NCBI GenBank assembly: GCA_947373235.1
Contig: CANBWW010000059.1
Span: forward strand, 1 to 5,855
Direction: 5' to 3'
Source: Candidatus Altimarinota bacterium
Lineage (GTDB): Bacteria; Patescibacteriota; Gracilibacteria; BD1-5; UBA2023
Length of the DNA stretch: 5,855 nt
The stretch's first letter is position 1; every line of letters begins with the position of its first letter. Below, in pieces: positions 5,712 to 5,855 of this stretch. Under the pieces are notes generated by a model, which did no database searches, was not told the origin of the DNA, and saw nothing but the letters and a program-made list of their open reading frames with translations. Both the position numbers and the translations under genes were made by a program.

Positions 5712-5855
5712 TTAATACATTTCTACTTTTGTGTTTTCTTTGCGCCCAATATTGTCTATATTGTATGATGGGAATCGAACTAGATTCCAGAAAATTTTGT
5801 ATTCTTCATTTCGTATTATCAGAAGTGCTATATGCTGACTGAGCATAATTATTTC
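5712..5855 (-). CDS. Possible C-terminal end of a convergent gene (weak, partial)
   Basis: The minus frame from the right edge stays open for 47 codons and ends at TAA (5714-5712), with MLSQHIALLIIRNEEYKIFW near its start and a basic, polar end (GRKENTKVEMY). No family is recognised. An internal ATG at 5846 could also start a short protein. On the plus strand ATGATG at 5765 opens a 27-codon frame (one UGA read as Gly), which is equally unproven. The stretch may simply be non-coding; the next sequence to the right would decide. Confidence 0.2.
   Translation of the reverse strand, partial: EIIMLSQHIALLIIRNEEYKIFWNLVRFPSYNIDNIGRKENTKVEMY

Noticed and set aside
5760..5845. tRNA gene on the minus strand (GTTCGATTCC and GCTCAGT look like T-loop and D-arm)
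   Set aside because: The acceptor arms do not pair, the T-stem is not complementary around TTCGATT, and no proper 7-nt anticodon loop on a 5-bp stem can be drawn. It is a chance resemblance or at best a decayed remnant.

Overview
The window most likely comes from a candidate-phyla-radiation (Patescibacteria) bacterium of the Gracilibacteria / Absconditabacteria (SR1, BD1-5) group, which reads UGA as glycine (genetic code 25). Under the standard code the three large genes break into fragments. With UGA read as Gly they become full-length housekeeping proteins with 20 in-frame UGA codons: 6 in lysS, 8 in an aspartokinase gene and 6 in glmS. The UGAs fall where the families normally have glycine, most clearly Gly3 next to the catalytic cysteine of GlmS (Met-Cys-UGA). 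Tryptophan is encoded by UGG throughout, and no gene appears to end at UGA.

Layout. 1-206 (-): start of a small two-helix membrane protein that runs off the left edge. 271-298: palindromic terminator of lysS. 302-1876 (-): lysyl-tRNA synthetase, complete, with a TTGACA/TAGAAT promoter placed so that the mRNA should be leaderless. 1943-3340 (-): divergent aspartokinase with two C-terminal ACT domains, complete. 3341-3626: a divergent regulatory region. On the minus strand it holds a strong promoter, a leaderless 17-codon leader-peptide ORF rich in Thr, Ile and Lys, and an intrinsic terminator before the aspartokinase; this has the form of a transcription attenuator. On the plus strand it holds a candidate promoter and a short structured leader. 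3627-3704 (+): a 25-residue ORF with the only strong Shine-Dalgarno sequence in the window, closed by a hairpin over its stop codon and a strong terminator (3721-3752). 3846-5672 (+): glmS, complete at 608 residues. 5673-5855: AT-rich, no confident gene.

Function. The aspartokinase heads the aspartate-family pathway (Lys, Thr, Met, Ile), and LysRS, which consumes lysine, lies immediately downstream on the same strand. The Thr/Ile/Lys-rich leader peptide would link aspartokinase expression to charging of tRNAs for pathway products. GlmS supplies glucosamine-6-phosphate for cell-envelope polymers and looks like a separate unit. The least explained items are the leader/attenuator, the 25-residue ORF, and the altered nucleotide-site motifs of the aspartokinase.
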